From NCBI GenBank assembly GCA_012026855.1, contig VEOV01000036.1, positions 1 to 17,804 of the forward strand: a stretch of DNA of 17,804 nucleotides. Reading direction: 5' to 3'. The stretch is from Geobacter sp. Lineage in GTDB: Bacteria > Desulfobacterota > Desulfuromonadia > Geobacterales > DSM-12255. The number at the start of each line of letters is the position of its first letter. Position 1 is the stretch's first letter. Of the stretch, positions 6,985 to 14,187 are shown in pieces. A program made the position numbers and the translations under genes. The notes beneath the pieces were generated by a model that worked only from the letters and a program-made list of their open reading frames with translations, had not been told where the DNA came from and did not search any database.

Positions 6985-8435
6985 ACCTGAATGGTGAATA
7001 AGAGTGAAATGATGCTTCTGGCACAGGAGTTTACAGTGTCTCCCAGATTAACCAGCGTGTAAAGCTCAGCTTGTGAGAGCCAGCGATAGTCAGGGGGGAT
7101 TTCAAGATCATCGTTGTCACGAAGTTCTAGAATTCTGTGAATATGGGTTTCCTGGTAAAAGCGTGCCCCTTCTTCACTCTGGACACTTTCATGGATGAGG
7201 GGAAAACGCTCAGGGGTGTCAAATTCGTCAAACAGGAACGGCTTCAGCAGCTTTTTATTGCCGGTATAATTCTGCTGCATGAACTGAACAGTGGGGCCAA
7301 TCTGGATGATGACTCTGTTTCCCGGCTCTGCCTTTGCCTGCATCAGAAAATATCTCTCCCCTTTTACCCTTTTGGTAAGGATGCCGATGACCCCTGTACC
7401 GGGAGTGTCCAGTATCGGCTGGTTCCAGATGGAAACCTCTCTTTCAGTGGATTTGACATCAAGGCCGATGACACGGAAAAAACGTCCTTCTTCGTGGGAA
7501 AAGGAGCCGTCCCGATCCATGCTCCACTCAGTCAGTGTGTTGAGCGGTCTGCGTTTGACAAAGAAGTGGTTGACAGTCTTTCTATTGTCTATCCATTGGA
7601 GAGTGCCACGGAGAGCATCTGGTGACGCTTTGTTGCTCTTGCCGGGTTTGCCGCTTCGGCCATCTGATTCCAATGGCACAATAAGTGCTGCAAGGATGCT
7701 CCTGGTGCAGGCATGGACAAGATTGTTCCTTTTAAGCAGGCGTGAAATTTGCCGGAGTGTAACCCATATGTAGTTGTCCGGGAGGTCGTCAATGGTGGCA
7801 TCAGATGTGGCAACGATCATGTTCCTGTTTGATTTGTACAGAAACCTGCCCCCATCTTCGCTCTGCAGTTTTGCCAGGATGGTTCGCCCCTCTTCAGGAT
7901 TAATGAAGTTCTCGATGAATTTCGGCGGGCTGCCGCCATGAACCCTGGTGTAGTTGCTGTAGGTTGCCTGTACGGTCGGAGAGAGTTGCACAGAGTTGAC
8001 GTTGCCAGGTTCTTCCTTTGCCTGCAGGCAGAAGTGAAGGACACCTTTGAATTTCTTGGCGGCGATTCCCAGTATGCCTACTTCTGGTTGATCAATAATG
8101 GGTTGGTCCCATTCGAGTTCGTTTGTTTCAGTTCTATGGCGGATGTAGGCCCCGGTTACCGAGAAAAACCTGCCAGTTTCATGACAGATATCTCCGGTTT
8201 CAGGATTAAGCAGCCATCCATTCATATCGTTCAGAGAGATTGTTTTACAGGTAAGTTTTGGTCTTCTTAACTGATTGGCGATCCACCTGTCCAGAGCGCT
8301 ATCCGAGTGCAGGGAGGTTTTCAGGGTGGCGGATCTGTATACCTCCAGGCAATGCTCACTACTTAACCCGGCAATTGAGGGTTCTCTGAAAAATCCACGC
8401 CGCTTTCTTATGTGCAGTATCCTGGTTTTTAACAT
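6981..8435 (-). CDS. NDP-hexose 2,3-dehydratase (EvaA/TylX3-like family)
   Basis: A 484-residue protein made of two homologous halves, as in the NDP-hexose 2,3-dehydratase family (EvaA, SpnO, JadO). Paired motifs are GRFFSVTG (88-95) and GRFFRVIG (317-324); WDQPIIDQPEVGILGI and WNQPILDTPGTGVIGI; QAKEEPGN and QAKAEPGN; SPTVQATYSNYT and GPTVQFMQQNYT; and VHACTRSIL and VNSCARSII. The enzyme removes water across C-2/C-3 of dTDP-4-keto-6-deoxyglucose, giving an unstable 3,4-diketo-2,6-dideoxy sugar. That product needs the next enzyme at once, which fits the ATGA overlap with the 3-ketoreductase gene. It overlaps the glycosyltransferase gene by 7 bases. The family is best known from actinomycete antibiotic clusters. 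By eye the DNA is less GC-rich than the two genes downstream. Confidence 0.9.
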   Translation of the reverse strand: MLKTRILHIRKRRGFFREPSIAGLSSEHCLEVYRSATLKTSLHSDSALDRWIANQLRRPKLTCKTISLNDMNGWLLNPETGDICHETGRFFSVTGAYIRHRTETNELEWDQPIIDQPEVGILGIAAKKFKGVLHFCLQAKEEPGNVNSVQLSPTVQATYSNYTRVHGGSPPKFIENFINPEEGRTILAKLQSEDGGRFLYKSNRNMIVATSDATIDDLPDNYIWVTLRQISRLLKRNNLVHACTRSILAALIVPLESDGRSGKPGKSNKASPDALRGTLQWIDNRKTVNHFFVKRRPLNTLTEWSMDRDGSFSHEEGRFFRVIGLDVKSTEREVSIWNQPILDTPGTGVIGILTKRVKGERYFLMQAKAEPGNRVIIQIGPTVQFMQQNYTGNKKLLKPFLFDEFDTPERFPLIHESVQSEEGARFYQETHIHRILELRDNDDLEIPPDYRWLSQAELYTLVNLGDTVNSCARSIISLLFTIQV

Positions 8436-9403
8436 TTTTCTTGCGCCTTGAGGATTGACCTGATTTCAGCTTTTTTTCTCGCCTGGAACTTTTCTCTGAT
8501 GACGAATTGCGGGTCACTGTTCAGTGAAAGATAAATCCGCCCCACATATTCACCAACAATGCTTATTGCCAATAATTGAAAACCCCTGAAAAACGAGGTG
8601 ACCGCTGTAAGTGTTTCATATTCGGTTGGATCCACCCGGCTTGGCAGAAGATAATCTGTCAGGGCAGTGCCACCGATAAACAATCCGATCACAGTCATGA
8701 TCAGACCAATGATACCGAGCATTCTTAACGGAATCAGTGAATAGCTCAGGATCATGTTGCCCCAGAGAGAAATGAGCTTTTTTAAAGTATAGCCGGATCT
8801 CCCTTGCTGTCTGGAATTGTGGCGCACATTCACCCGGCCGATGTTAGCCGTACAGCGCATGATGATGGCATCAATGTATGGGTCAGGTCCAGTATACCTG
8901 ATGATTTCATTGACCAGAAACCGGTTTATAATCTTGAAGCTGCTCAGATAAAGTTCTGCCGGTTTTTTCAGGATCAGGTTGGCCATTTTATCGTTGACAA
9001 AGCTTCCCAGATTGCGGAAGAGAGAGTCATTTTTCTGCAGGTACTGCGAGTAGACTACATCGTAGCCTTTCCGGATTTCAGCCAGTAGTGTAGCGACTTC
9101 TTCAGGCGGGTTCTGGAAATCGTCATCCATGATGGCACAGAATTCACCCTTTGCGTTGTTAAGTCCTGCCATTACAGCGTTATGTTCACTGAAATTGCGC
9201 GCCAGACGGATATAAGTGATGATGTCAGGATATTTTTCATGGAGTGCCCTGCAAACTATGTCGGTATGATCACTGCTGTTGTCATTTACAAGAACGACCT
9301 CGAGCCGGTGCTCTTTGGCATAGAGGGCTACCAGAGAGTTGCAGAGGTGTTCAATTGTCTTTTCGGCATTATATACAGGAATAACTATTGATAGACTGAT
9401 CAT
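8429..9403 (-). CDS. GT2-family polyprenyl-phosphate glycosyltransferase (ArnC/GtrB/DPM1-like)
   Basis: A 324-residue membrane glycosyltransferase. It has the GT2 start SIVIPVYNAEKTI, the nucleotide-binding VNDNSSDHT at 39-47, and a DDD at 93-95 that serves as the DxD metal site. RSGYTLKKL lies before the membrane part, as in the DPM1/ArnC/GtrB group. Two C-terminal membrane helices lie at about 227-250 and 265-290. Such enzymes move a sugar from an NDP-sugar to undecaprenyl phosphate on the cytoplasmic face. As first gene of the five-gene operon it probably loads the dideoxy amino sugar onto the carrier lipid, from which a flippase (GtrA-like) and a periplasmic transferase, neither in this window, would use it. 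AAAGG seven bases before the ATG is a plausible ribosome-binding site. Confidence 0.9.
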   Translation of the reverse strand: MISLSIVIPVYNAEKTIEHLCNSLVALYAKEHRLEVVLVNDNSSDHTDIVCRALHEKYPDIITYIRLARNFSEHNAVMAGLNNAKGEFCAIMDDDFQNPPEEVATLLAEIRKGYDVVYSQYLQKNDSLFRNLGSFVNDKMANLILKKPAELYLSSFKIINRFLVNEIIRYTGPDPYIDAIIMRCTANIGRVNVRHNSRQQGRSGYTLKKLISLWGNMILSYSLIPLRMLGIIGLIMTVIGLFIGGTALTDYLLPSRVDPTEYETLTAVTSFFRGFQLLAISIVGEYVGRIYLSLNSDPQFVIREKFQARKKAEIRSILKAQEKC

Positions 9404-9473
9404 CTTTAAGCCTTTAAAAGTGTTGGATGATACGGTTGAAAGGCAATGACTCGGATTGGAACTGTATGTCTAT

Positions 9474-9502
9474 TAAATAGTAGATTCCTGCCTGCAAAAC
9501 AA
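9474..9502 (-). promoter_or_regulatory. Candidate promoter of the deoxyaminosugar operon
   Basis: On the minus strand TTGTTT (9497-9502) and TATTTA (9474-9479) are separated by 17 bases, 70 bases upstream of the glycosyltransferase start. Both hexamers deviate from consensus, so this is only a candidate. It lies in the AT-rich 184-base gap that divides the sugar operon from the divergent two-component system, the natural place for a shared control region. Confidence 0.35.
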
Positions 9503-9587
9503 GCGATTTTAATTTAAACTTTCATAATTAGGCCCCCTTTTTGGGAAAGTGATTGCAAAGGGGTATATCAGGTGCTAAATCATTAGG

Positions 9588-10532
9588 ATGCGAAGAATTA
9601 AAAATATTTTTAATCCAATTATCACTCTCATAGTAGTGCAGGTCGTCTGGGTCGGTCTGCTGGTGTTGTGGATCATCTGGTTTTTCGGCAGACATTACGA
9701 ATTCAGAAAGTTGGCTGAACAGTATCGTCCTGAGCTTGTTCCCAATCATATAAACTGGCCTGTGCTTGCCGGCGGCATAACAATGCTTGCCCTGATTCTG
9801 GTTGGCCTCTATGTGATCTTTATATACTGGCGCAGGCAATCGCGTCTTTATGCTGAACAAAAGACTTTTATCTCCCAGATTACCCATGAGCTAAAATCAC
9901 CTCTGGCATCCATTCGATTGCACCTGGAAACAATCAAACTGCGCCGGCCGGCCCCTGACAAGCTGGAGAAGTTTCTAGATACCATGCTTGCCGATACGGA
10001 GCGTCTTGATGTCTTGATAAGCAATTTCCTCATGGCTGCCAAGCTTGAGCAGTCACCTCTAACTGCGGATTTCCCGGCTATTGATCTGAGTGGTCATCTG
10101 CAGAAGTATCTTGAGTCTTATCAGGCAACCCTCCCGGAAGGTAGTAATTTGAACGTGGCTATTGAAAGTGGCATATCAGCCAAAGCTGATCCGGAAGGTG
10201 TCTCAATGGTGCTACGCAATCTGCTGGAAAATGCGTTTATCTATAGTGCCGGCTCTCCTGAAGTGAAGGTCTCACTGCGTCGTAACGGCAGGAACTGTAT
10301 TCTCAGGGTGTCCGACAATGGTAGAGGTATAGAAAAAAAGGATCTGAAGAAAGTTTTCCGGATGTTTTACCGTGTCAGGGAGAGCGGCGATAGCATCAAG
10401 GGGACCGGGCTGGGGCTTTATATTGTAAAGTCAATAGTCAAACGACACCGAGGGCAGATTCACGCAGAGAGCCCGGGCGAAGGGCAGGGGAGCTCCTTTG
10501 TCATATCCATTCCTGTTGTAGAGGTAAAGTAA
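9588..10532 (+). CDS. Membrane sensor histidine kinase
   Basis: A 314-residue kinase. Two membrane helices (about 11-33 and 60-81) enclose a short external loop of ~26 residues, leaving little room for a periplasmic sensor domain and no HAMP domain. The H-box ISQITHELKSPLASIRLHLE gives H100 as phosphoacceptor. The catalytic domain has the N-box LRNLLENAFIYS, G1 DNGRGIE and G2 GTGLGLYIVK. It phosphorylates the OmpR-type regulator whose ATG overlaps its stop codon (TAATG). With so small an external loop the signal is probably sensed in or at the membrane or through a partner protein. The ATG at 9588 has no properly spaced ribosome-binding site (AGG touches the start codon), so initiation may be unusual. 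Confidence 0.92.
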   Translation: MRRIKNIFNPIITLIVVQVVWVGLLVLWIIWFFGRHYEFRKLAEQYRPELVPNHINWPVLAGGITMLALILVGLYVIFIYWRRQSRLYAEQKTFISQITHELKSPLASIRLHLETIKLRRPAPDKLEKFLDTMLADTERLDVLISNFLMAAKLEQSPLTADFPAIDLSGHLQKYLESYQATLPEGSNLNVAIESGISAKADPEGVSMVLRNLLENAFIYSAGSPEVKVSLRRNGRNCILRVSDNGRGIEKKDLKKVFRMFYRVRESGDSIKGTGLGLYIVKSIVKRHRGQIHAESPGEGQGSSFVISIPVVEVK

Positions 10533-11230
10533 TGGACAGACCGCATATATTACTAGTGGAGGATGAGATCCACCTCGCCAGGGGGATATGTTTCAATCTT
10601 GAGGAAGAGGGGTGTCGTGTCAGCCATGTGGAGAGCGGTGAGGCAGCTCTCGACAGGCTCCAGTATGACAGATTTGCCCTGATTGTGCTTGATGTGATGC
10701 TTCCAGGGATGAACGGTTTTGAAGTCTGTCGCAAGGTGCGTGAATCTGATCACAGAGTGCCGGTGTTGATGCTTACTGCACGCTCCGAAGAAGAGGACAG
10801 GGTTCAGGGGCTATCCAGCGGTGCTGATGACTATCTGGTAAAGCCGTTCAGTCTGAGTGAATTTCTGCTCAGGGTGAAGGGAATGCTGCGCAGGTCTTCA
10901 TGGTATCTGCCTGAACCGGTTGAAGAGGGGTACCGGTTCGGCGACAATGAGGTGTTTCTGCTTTCCTACCGGGCTAAAACTGCCCAAGGGGAGATTGATC
11001 TGACCGAGCTGGAGGTGCGCATGCTTACCCTTCTTTTCCAGCGGGAGGGTGAAGCTGTGAGCCGCGGTGAACTTCTTGAAAGGGTATGGGGCTATTCAAC
11101 CGATGTGGAAACCAGGACTCTAGATAACTTTATCGTCAGATTCAGGAAGTATTTTGAGTCTGATCCGGGCGCGCCGGTCTATTTTCAGACGGTTAGAGGG
11201 GTAGGCTACAGGTTTTGCCGGAAAAATTGA
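10532..11230 (+). CDS. OmpR/PhoB-family response regulator
   Basis: A 232-residue two-domain regulator. The receiver domain has the acidic pair E10/D11, the phosphoacceptor D54 in IVLDVMLPGMNG, the conserved Thr in MLTARS and the Lys in YLVKPF. The winged-helix DNA-binding domain runs from about 130 to the end (LTELEVRMLTLLFQREGEAVSRGELLERVWG ... RTLDNFIVRFRKYFE, then VRGVGYRF). It partners the kinase encoded just upstream; the start codon overlaps the kinase stop by one base. Targets are not evident. The divergent sugar operon and the nearby OmpA-family gene are the closest candidates. A strong hairpin terminator lies 24 bases after the stop. Confidence 0.95.
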   Translation: MDRPHILLVEDEIHLARGICFNLEEEGCRVSHVESGEAALDRLQYDRFALIVLDVMLPGMNGFEVCRKVRESDHRVPVLMLTARSEEEDRVQGLSSGADDYLVKPFSLSEFLLRVKGMLRRSSWYLPEPVEEGYRFGDNEVFLLSYRAKTAQGEIDLTELEVRMLTLLFQREGEAVSRGELLERVWGYSTDVETRTLDNFIVRFRKYFESDPGAPVYFQTVRGVGYRFCRKN

Positions 11231-11253
11231 ATCCGGTGCCGATTGCTGACAAG

Positions 11254-11286
11254 AAAAGAGCCGGAGAATTTTCTCCGGCTCTTTTT
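11254..11286. terminator. Bidirectional intrinsic terminator between the response regulator gene and metK
   Basis: A perfect inverted repeat pairs 11254-11268 (AAAAGAGCCGGAGAA) with 11271-11285, leaving a very short AT-rich loop. The A tract on the left and T tract on the right let it end transcription of both the two-component operon (+) and metK (-). Confidence 0.92.
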
Positions 11287-11306
11287 GCGTGATAGTTGGC
11301 TCTGAT

Positions 11307-12476
11307 TTACAAGCCGGCCTTGCTCCTGATGGTGTCAGCCTTGTCTTTTCTCTCCCAGGTAAACTCGGGCAACTCTCTGCCAAAGTGCCCATAGGCAGCA
11401 GTAAGCTTGTAGATGGGGCGCAACAGGTCAAGTTGATCGATGATGGCGCGCGGACGGAGGTCGAAAACTTCGCGGATGATCTGGGCTATGCGTGATTCGG
11501 CGATTGTGCCGGTGCCGAAAGTATTAACCATGACTGATACAGGTTCAGCAACACCGATTGCATAGGCAACCTGGACCTCGCACCGGTCACAGACACCGGC
11601 GGCAACCAGGTTCTTTGCTACGTAGCGCCCCATGTAAGCGGCTGACCGGTCGACTTTTGACGGATCCTTGCCGGAAAAAGCACCGCCGCCATGTCTTCCT
11701 GCGCCACCGTAGGTGTCGACGATGATCTTGCGCCCGGTAAGACCGCAATCTCCCATGGGGCCGCCAACAACAAAGCGTCCGGTCGGGTTTATGAAGATGC
11801 GGGTTTTTTCATCCATCAGATTGGCCGGGATTACTTTTTTGACAACTGCATCGATAATCCCCTCCTTGATCGTCTCATGGGAGACGTCAGGGGTATGCTG
11901 TGAAGAGATGACTACGGTATCAACATAGACAGGTTTATCGTTTTCATAGCGAATGGAAACCTGTGATTTTGAATCCGGACGGAGGAAGTGCAGTTCACCG
12001 GATTTGCGGACATCGGCCAGACGTTTCACCAGTTGGTGGGACAGCAGGATTGGCATCGGCATAAGTTCGGGTGTTTCGTTGCAGGCATAGCCGAACATGA
12101 TCCCCTGATCGCCGGCCCCTTGATCCTTAAACATCCCTTCGCCTTCAGTAACACCCATGGAAATATCTGGAGACTGCTTGTCTATGGATGTCAGAACTGC
12201 ACAGGTCTCCCAGTCAAAGCCCATTGCAGAGTCGTTGTAGCCGATCTCTTTAATGGTTTCTCGGACAATGGAAGACATGTCGGCGTAGGCCGTGGTTGTT
12301 ATCTCGCCGGCAATTACCGCCATGCCAGTCGTTACCAGCGTTTCACAGGCAACTCTTGCCTTCGGATCTTGAGAAATTATGGCATCAAGTATTGCGTCGG
12401 AAATCTGGTCAGCCACTTTATCCGGATGGCCTTCGGAAACAGACTCAGAGCTAAAAATATACTCTTTATTCTCCAT
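11307..12476 (-). CDS. metK: S-adenosylmethionine synthetase (methionine adenosyltransferase)
   Basis: A 389-residue cytosolic enzyme of full family length that makes SAM from methionine and ATP. Signatures seen are SEGHPDKVADQISDAILDAI near the N-terminus, GAGDQGIMFGYACNET, the phosphate-binding GGGAFSGKDPSKVDRSAAY, and the C-terminal FTWE. The ATG at 12476 follows a GGAG ribosome-binding site. It is a single-gene transcript with a good promoter about 50 bases upstream and the shared hairpin terminator downstream. The leader of about 40 bases is too short for a known SAM riboswitch. Its product feeds all SAM-dependent enzymes, including the methyltransferase at the end of the nearby sugar operon; the closeness is probably incidental. 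Confidence 0.98.
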   Translation of the reverse strand: MENKEYIFSSESVSEGHPDKVADQISDAILDAIISQDPKARVACETLVTTGMAVIAGEITTTAYADMSSIVRETIKEIGYNDSAMGFDWETCAVLTSIDKQSPDISMGVTEGEGMFKDQGAGDQGIMFGYACNETPELMPMPILLSHQLVKRLADVRKSGELHFLRPDSKSQVSIRYENDKPVYVDTVVISSQHTPDVSHETIKEGIIDAVVKKVIPANLMDEKTRIFINPTGRFVVGGPMGDCGLTGRKIIVDTYGGAGRHGGGAFSGKDPSKVDRSAAYMGRYVAKNLVAAGVCDRCEVQVAYAIGVAEPVSVMVNTFGTGTIAESRIAQIIREVFDLRPRAIIDQLDLLRPIYKLTAAYGHFGRELPEFTWERKDKADTIRSKAGL

Positions 12477-12523
12477 TTATACACTCTCCAGTACGCTGAT
12501 ATTAATGCATAATGCAAGCAGTT

Positions 12524-12552
12524 TTTATAGCTTTTTGACTGTCATTGGTCAA
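12524..12552 (-). promoter_or_regulatory. Promoter of metK
   Basis: Minus-strand TTGACC (12547-12552) and TATAAA (12524-12529) are separated by exactly 17 bases, close to the sigma-70 consensus. Start of transcription would be near 12517, giving a short leader before the ATG at 12476. Confidence 0.7.
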
Positions 12553-12603
12553 GAAATTTTATGCGACTGACCTGTTTAACCAGTTCGTGCGCTCCTGAAC
12601 AGA

Positions 12604-12631
12604 TTGACAAAATCTATTGATGTGATATCTA
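12604..12631 (+). promoter_or_regulatory. Candidate promoter of the OmpA-family gene
   Basis: TTGACA at 12604-12609 is a perfect -35. TATCTA at 12626-12631 after 16 bases is an acceptable -10. The leader to the ATG at 12681 would be about 43 bases. Confidence 0.55.
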
Positions 12632-12680
12632 TTTTAGAAAATTCGCATTACCCCTATAGATGGGGAAACTGGAGGTTATC

Positions 12681-14111
12681 ATGAAAAAGGGAATCATTGC
12701 CTTAGCTGCCTTGTCTGCGGTTGCATTCGGCGCGACAGCATCTATGGCAGAAAACAGGGCAGGAGCGGTTAACATTACTCCGGTCATCGGAGGTTATCAT
12801 TGGGATGGCCTTCAGGGAGTTGACGCCAATCTCCTCCTGGGCATCAAGGCTGGCTACAATATTACTGACAGGTTCGGCATTGAAGGTTTGCTCCACTACG
12901 TTCATACCAAAGAGTGGTCAACTGGTTCAGGTAAATCTCTTGACATGGCGAATTACAGGGTTGAGCTCCTGTACCATCTCTTCCCTAAGAGCACACTTGT
13001 CCCATTTCTTGCCCTAGGCGGCGGTGGGCTGCACTCCCGTTACAGTGCATACAATACTACCGCTAAAGACGGCGTCATAAGCTATGGCGCAGGCGCAAAA
13101 TATGCCCTGTCTGACAATCTGGCATTGAGGGCAGATGCAAGGATGTTGACGGTTGTGATTGACCCTTCCGTGCGTTACAACTATGAGTATACTCTTGGTC
13201 TCAACTTCCAGCTTGGAGGGACAAGCAGGGCTGTAGCACCAGCCGCCGCTGCTGCACCGAAAGCCGCCCCAGCTGCTGCGAAAGTTGAACCAAAACCTGA
13301 GCCAAAACCTGAGCCAAAGGTAGAGCCGGCTCCGGCGCCAAAACCTGTTCCTCCTCCCCAGCAGGCAGCAGCTCCTAAACTTGCACCTGCTGCTCCAGTT
13401 GCAGTTGCTGTTGTGCCTCAGCCGGCTCCGGCTCCAACAGCCACACTTGCTGCAAGCCCGCTTAATATTGAGCACAAAGGCTCAACAACTCTGAAATGGT
13501 CTTCCCAGAATGCGACTGATTGCAATATCCTGCCAGGTATCGGCCCGGTTCAGCCGGTCGGCTCAATGACAGTTGCTCCTGCGGCAACAACCAACTACAA
13601 ACTGGCCTGTAAAGGGAAGGGTGGGACGGCTGAGAGCAGCGTTAATGTTGGTGTGGCTGCTCCAGTTCTCGACAGTGACAAAGATGGCGTTCCGGATAAT
13701 CTGGACAAATGCCCCAATACCTCTGCTGGTGCAAAAGTAGACAGCGATGGCTGCCCGATAGTGGAGTGCAAGAGCGTGACCCTCAGCATTACTTTTGATA
13801 CAGGCAAGGCAGTGATCAAGGAGAATCATCACCAGGAGCTGAACATGGTTGCCGATAAACTGCATAAATTTGCAAATTCGACAACTGTAATAGAGGGACA
13901 TACCGATAACGTAGGCTCTGCTGCTGCAAACAACAAACTTTCGCAGAAACGTGCAGAGTCGGTGCGTGATTATATTGTCAAAACTTTCGGCATTGATGGC
14001 AGCAGAATCACAGCTAAAGGTTATGGTCCGTCCAAACCGGTAGCTTCCAATAAAACTGAAAACGGGCGCAGCAAGAACCGGCGCGTGGAAGCAGTGTTCA
14101 GTTGCCAGTAA
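12681..14111 (+). CDS. Multidomain OmpA-family outer membrane protein (barrel, Pro/Lys linker, Ig-like, TSP3, OmpA domain)
   Basis: A 476-residue exported protein. The start is set by GGAGG at 12671-12675; an in-frame ATG at 12660 lacks such a site and would spoil the signal peptide. The signal peptide is residues 1-23, cut after SMA. Residues ~24-180 look like a small OmpA-type beta-barrel: alternating hydrophobic strands, Gly and aromatic residues. Residues ~180-255 form an Ala/Pro/Lys/Glu linker with PKPEPKPEPK repeats. Residues ~255-328 form an Ig-like domain with two cysteines (DCNILPG, KLACKGKG). A thrombospondin-type-3 calcium stretch follows at ~329-357 (DSDKDGVPDNLDKCPN, DSDGCP). The OmpA domain (~365-476) keeps the peptidoglycan-binding Asp in EGHTDNVGS and Arg in LSQKRAESV. 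It should anchor the outer membrane to peptidoglycan. It is transcribed alone, divergent from metK, and ends in a hairpin terminator. Confidence 0.93.
   Translation: MKKGIIALAALSAVAFGATASMAENRAGAVNITPVIGGYHWDGLQGVDANLLLGIKAGYNITDRFGIEGLLHYVHTKEWSTGSGKSLDMANYRVELLYHLFPKSTLVPFLALGGGGLHSRYSAYNTTAKDGVISYGAGAKYALSDNLALRADARMLTVVIDPSVRYNYEYTLGLNFQLGGTSRAVAPAAAAAPKAAPAAAKVEPKPEPKPEPKVEPAPAPKPVPPPQQAAAPKLAPAAPVAVAVVPQPAPAPTATLAASPLNIEHKGSTTLKWSSQNATDCNILPGIGPVQPVGSMTVAPAATTNYKLACKGKGGTAESSVNVGVAAPVLDSDKDGVPDNLDKCPNTSAGAKVDSDGCPIVECKSVTLSITFDTGKAVIKENHHQELNMVADKLHKFANSTTVIEGHTDNVGSAAANNKLSQKRAESVRDYIVKTFGIDGSRITAKGYGPSKPVASNKTENGRSKNRRVEAVFSCQ
13285..13350 (+). repeat. Short imperfect tandem repeats coding the Pro-Glu-Pro-Lys linker
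   Basis: A 12-base unit close to CCAAAACCTGAG is repeated in tandem, then decays into related Pro-rich codons. It encodes the charged proline linker between the barrel and Ig-like domain of the OmpA-family protein. Such units can change copy number by slippage. Confidence 0.7.
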
Positions 14112-14136
14112 CAACTGGAGTTATCTGAAGTAAAAC

Positions 14137-14170
14137 GGGCGTACCCTTGTGGGGTGCGCCCTTTTATTTT
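14137..14170. terminator. Intrinsic terminator after the OmpA-family gene
   Basis: GGGCGTACCC (14137-14146) pairs with GGGTGCGCCC (14152-14161) through a five-base loop, with one G-T wobble. A TTTTATTTT tract follows. The AAAA on the left side may also let it serve the converging ptsI transcript. Confidence 0.88.
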
Positions 14171-14187
14171 GCAGTGGCAATTGCCGG

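Noticed and set aside
7674..7690. TGGCAC...TGC stretch resembling a sigma-54 promoter
   Set aside because: It lies inside the dehydratase coding region on the wrong strand, the spacing to TGC is off by one, and no downstream gene on that strand would use it.
7137..7773. Two overlapping + strand open frames of about 160 codons
   Set aside because: Antisense to the duplicated 2,3-dehydratase, whose repeated motifs prove the minus-strand frame; no ribosome-binding site or recognisable motif on the + strand.
12477..12660. Possible SAM riboswitch before metK
   Set aside because: The metK promoter lies only about 50 bases from the ATG, leaving a leader of some 40 bases, too short for a SAM-I aptamer, and I see no SAM-II-like pseudoknot pattern.
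12660..12680. Upstream in-frame ATG for the OmpA-family protein
   Set aside because: The ATG at 12681 has a GGAGG at the right distance and gives a proper signal peptide; the seven extra residues would put acidic and polar residues before it.
13014..14114. Minus-strand open frames under the OmpA-family gene
   Set aside because: Mirror images of a repeat-rich, Ala/Pro-rich coding sequence; the Arg/Trp/Cys-rich translation is an artefact of the proline linker codons.
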